DNA of 34,221 nt from contig JAJRUD010000229.1 in NCBI GenBank assembly GCA_024277995.1, positions 1-34,221 on the forward strand. Direction: 5' to 3'. This DNA is from Chloroflexota bacterium. Lineage in GTDB: Bacteria; Chloroflexota; Anaerolineae; Anaerolineales; E44-bin32. Below, piece by piece: positions 33,081 to 34,221 of the stretch; positions within the stretch are counted from its first letter, which is position 1, and every line of letters starts with the position of its first letter. The notes beneath the pieces are model-generated. The model ran no database searches. It saw nothing but the letters and a program-made list of their open reading frames with translations, and was not told the origin of the DNA. A program made the position numbers and the translations under genes.

Positions 33081-34221
33081 AACTTGCGCGACCACTCGCG
33101 CGGCCAGCGCTCTACCACAACCTTCTTCTGCGTGAAGAACTCCACCGCGTCCATCCCCTGACCATGCAGATCGCCGAAGAAGCTCTCCTTCCATCCGCTG
33201 AAGGGGAAGAAGGCCATGGGCGCCGCCACGCCCACGTTGATACCCACGTTGCCCGCGTCCACCTCGTAGCGGAATTTGCGCGCCGCCGCCCCGCTGCTCG
33301 TGAACAGGCAAGCCATGTTGCCGAACTGTCCGCTGTTGACGAGTTCGATGGCGTCGTCGATGGTGTCCACGTGCATCAGGCCCAGCACGGGGCCGAAGAT
33401 CTCCGTGCGGGCCACTTCGCCCTCTGGCGGCAAGCCCCGTAGAACCGTCGGCCGGACAAAGTAACCCTGCTCGTAGCCCGGGATCTGCGGGTTCCGCCCG
33501 TCCACCAGGATCTCAGCCCCCTCCTGGGCGCCCTTTCCGATCAGGCTCTCGATGCGTGCCTTGCTTTGGGGTGTGATCACCGGCCCCATCTGCACGCCCT
33601 CTTCCAGCCCATATCCCACCACGCGCTTCGCCGCCGCCTCCGCAATGGCCTCAGTGAAACTGTCGCGCGCCTCCCCCACCGTGATGGCCAGCGAGGCCGC
33701 CAGGCAGCGCTGACCCGCGCAGCCGAAGGCGCTGTCGGCTGCGATCTCGGTGGTCATCTCCAGATCGGCGTCGGGGAGGACGATGATGGGGTTCTTGGCC
33801 CCGCCCTGGCACTGGGCACGCTTGCCGTTGGCAGCGGCCCGGGCATAGACCGCTTTCGCCACCGGCGTCGAGCCCACGAAGCTGATGGCCCGCACTTCGG
33901 GGTGGTCCAGAATGGCCTCCACCGTCTGGCGCGTCCCGTTGACCAGATTCACCACACCCGCAGGCAGCCCCAATTGATCCAGCAGCGCGAAGATCTTCTG
34001 CATGGTGAGCGGCACCCTTTCCGAGGGCTTGACGATGTAGGTGTTGCCGCAGGCCAGGGCATAGGGCATGAACCAGAAGGCGATCATGCCCGGGAAGTTG
34101 AAGGGGCAGATGGCCGCCTCCACGCCCACCGGCTGGCGGATCATGATCTCGTCGATGCCGCGGGCGATGTCCTCGCTGTTGGTACCCTGCATCATCATCG
34201 GAATGCCGCAGGCCACCTCCA
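33077..34221 (-). CDS. mmsA: CoA-acylating methylmalonate-semialdehyde dehydrogenase, partial
   Basis: The C-terminal 380 or so residues of an aldehyde dehydrogenase of the MmsA/IolA family, which converts methylmalonate semialdehyde to propionyl-CoA (or malonate semialdehyde to acetyl-CoA) with NAD and CoA. It has [41 protein letters not shown] with the catalytic cysteine, EIFGPVL, and [19 protein letters not shown], the MmsA hallmark. The frame is open to the window edge: [10 protein letters not shown] is an internal family segment, so roughly 100 N-terminal residues lie outside. A link to valine or inositol breakdown cannot be tested here. Confidence 0.92.
   Translation of the reverse strand, partial: EVACGIPMMMQGTNSEDIARGIDEIMIRQPVGVEAAICPFNFPGMIAFWFMPYALACGNTYIVKPSERVPLTMQKIFALLDQLGLPAGVVNLVNGTRQTVEAILDHPEVRAISFVGSTPVAKAVYARAAANGKRAQCQGGAKNPIIVLPDADLEMTTEIAADSAFGCAGQRCLAASLAITVGEARDSFTEAIAEAAAKRVVGYGLEEGVQMGPVITPQSKARIESLIGKGAQEGAEILVDGRNPQIPGYEQGYFVRPTVLRGLPPEGEVARTEIFGPVLGLMHVDTIDDAIELVNSGQFGNMACLFTSSGAAARKFRYEVDAGNVGINVGVAAPMAFFPFSGWKESFFGDLHGQGMDAVEFFTQKKVVVERWPREWSRKF

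Overview
The window is GC-rich bacterial chromosome with short intergenic gaps, many 4-base ATGA stop/start overlaps, GTG and TTG starts, and five strand blocks. I see no rRNA, tRNA, CRISPR array, insertion sequence or phage gene. The gene families (a SpoIIIAA-type AAA/R3H ATPase next to tmk, a group I ECF transporter, a tungsten aldehyde oxidoreductase, CoxMSL-type molybdenum hydroxylase, SdpI, YhfC) would suit a Chloroflexota-type organism, but this assignment is inference and no marker gene proves it.

Layout. (1) 343-3520, minus: GNAT-like protein, AAA/R3H ATPase and thymidylate kinase, an overlapping housekeeping operon. (2) 3794-13230, minus: a catabolic operon headed by a GntR/FCD regulator, then LLM flavin oxidoreductase, M29/NicX-like metalloprotein, cupin, class II aldolase-type protein, the three subunits of a molybdenum hydroxylase, a 3-hydroxyacyl-CoA-dehydrogenase-type protein and a CoxG-like protein. 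(3) 13333-19543, plus, divergent from the regulator: a long structured leader, a C-terminal PhnE permease fragment, a complete ECF transporter (S, A, A, T), an AIR-synthase/HypE-like protein and an aminotransferase that resembles pyridoxamine-pyruvate aminotransferase. (4) 19544-24274, minus: a GntR/UTRA regulator, MoaD-like protein, tungsten aldehyde ferredoxin oxidoreductase, HAD hydrolase and a four-cluster ferredoxin, followed by a pentapeptide-repeat protein. (5) 24638-33080, plus: ArsR-type repressor, SdpI, two unrelated intramembrane proteases (CPBP and YhfC), an ABC exporter whose ATPase gene carries an in-frame TAG, an Ig-like/zinc-ribbon membrane protein, a methyltransferase, a phosphoribosyltransferase, a LysE-type exporter and a small membrane protein. 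(6) 33077-34221, minus: methylmalonate-semialdehyde dehydrogenase, cut by the window edge.

The most interesting reading is that blocks 2 and 3 form one GntR-controlled divergon for uptake and breakdown of vitamin B6 or a close pyridine relative. Three enzymes belong to the families that carry out B6 catabolism in Mesorhizobium loti: pyridoxamine-pyruvate aminotransferase, the 3-hydroxyacyl-CoA-dehydrogenase-family FHMPC dehydrogenase, and the class II aldolase-family HMPDC decarboxylase. They share the locus with an ECF vitamin transporter. The flavin-dependent ring-opening oxygenase of the known pathway is not recognisable here. A molybdenum hydroxylase and an M29/NicX-like protein could instead make and open a 2,5-dihydroxypyridine, which would be a new lower pathway. 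This is a hypothesis built from family membership and gene order, not a demonstrated function.
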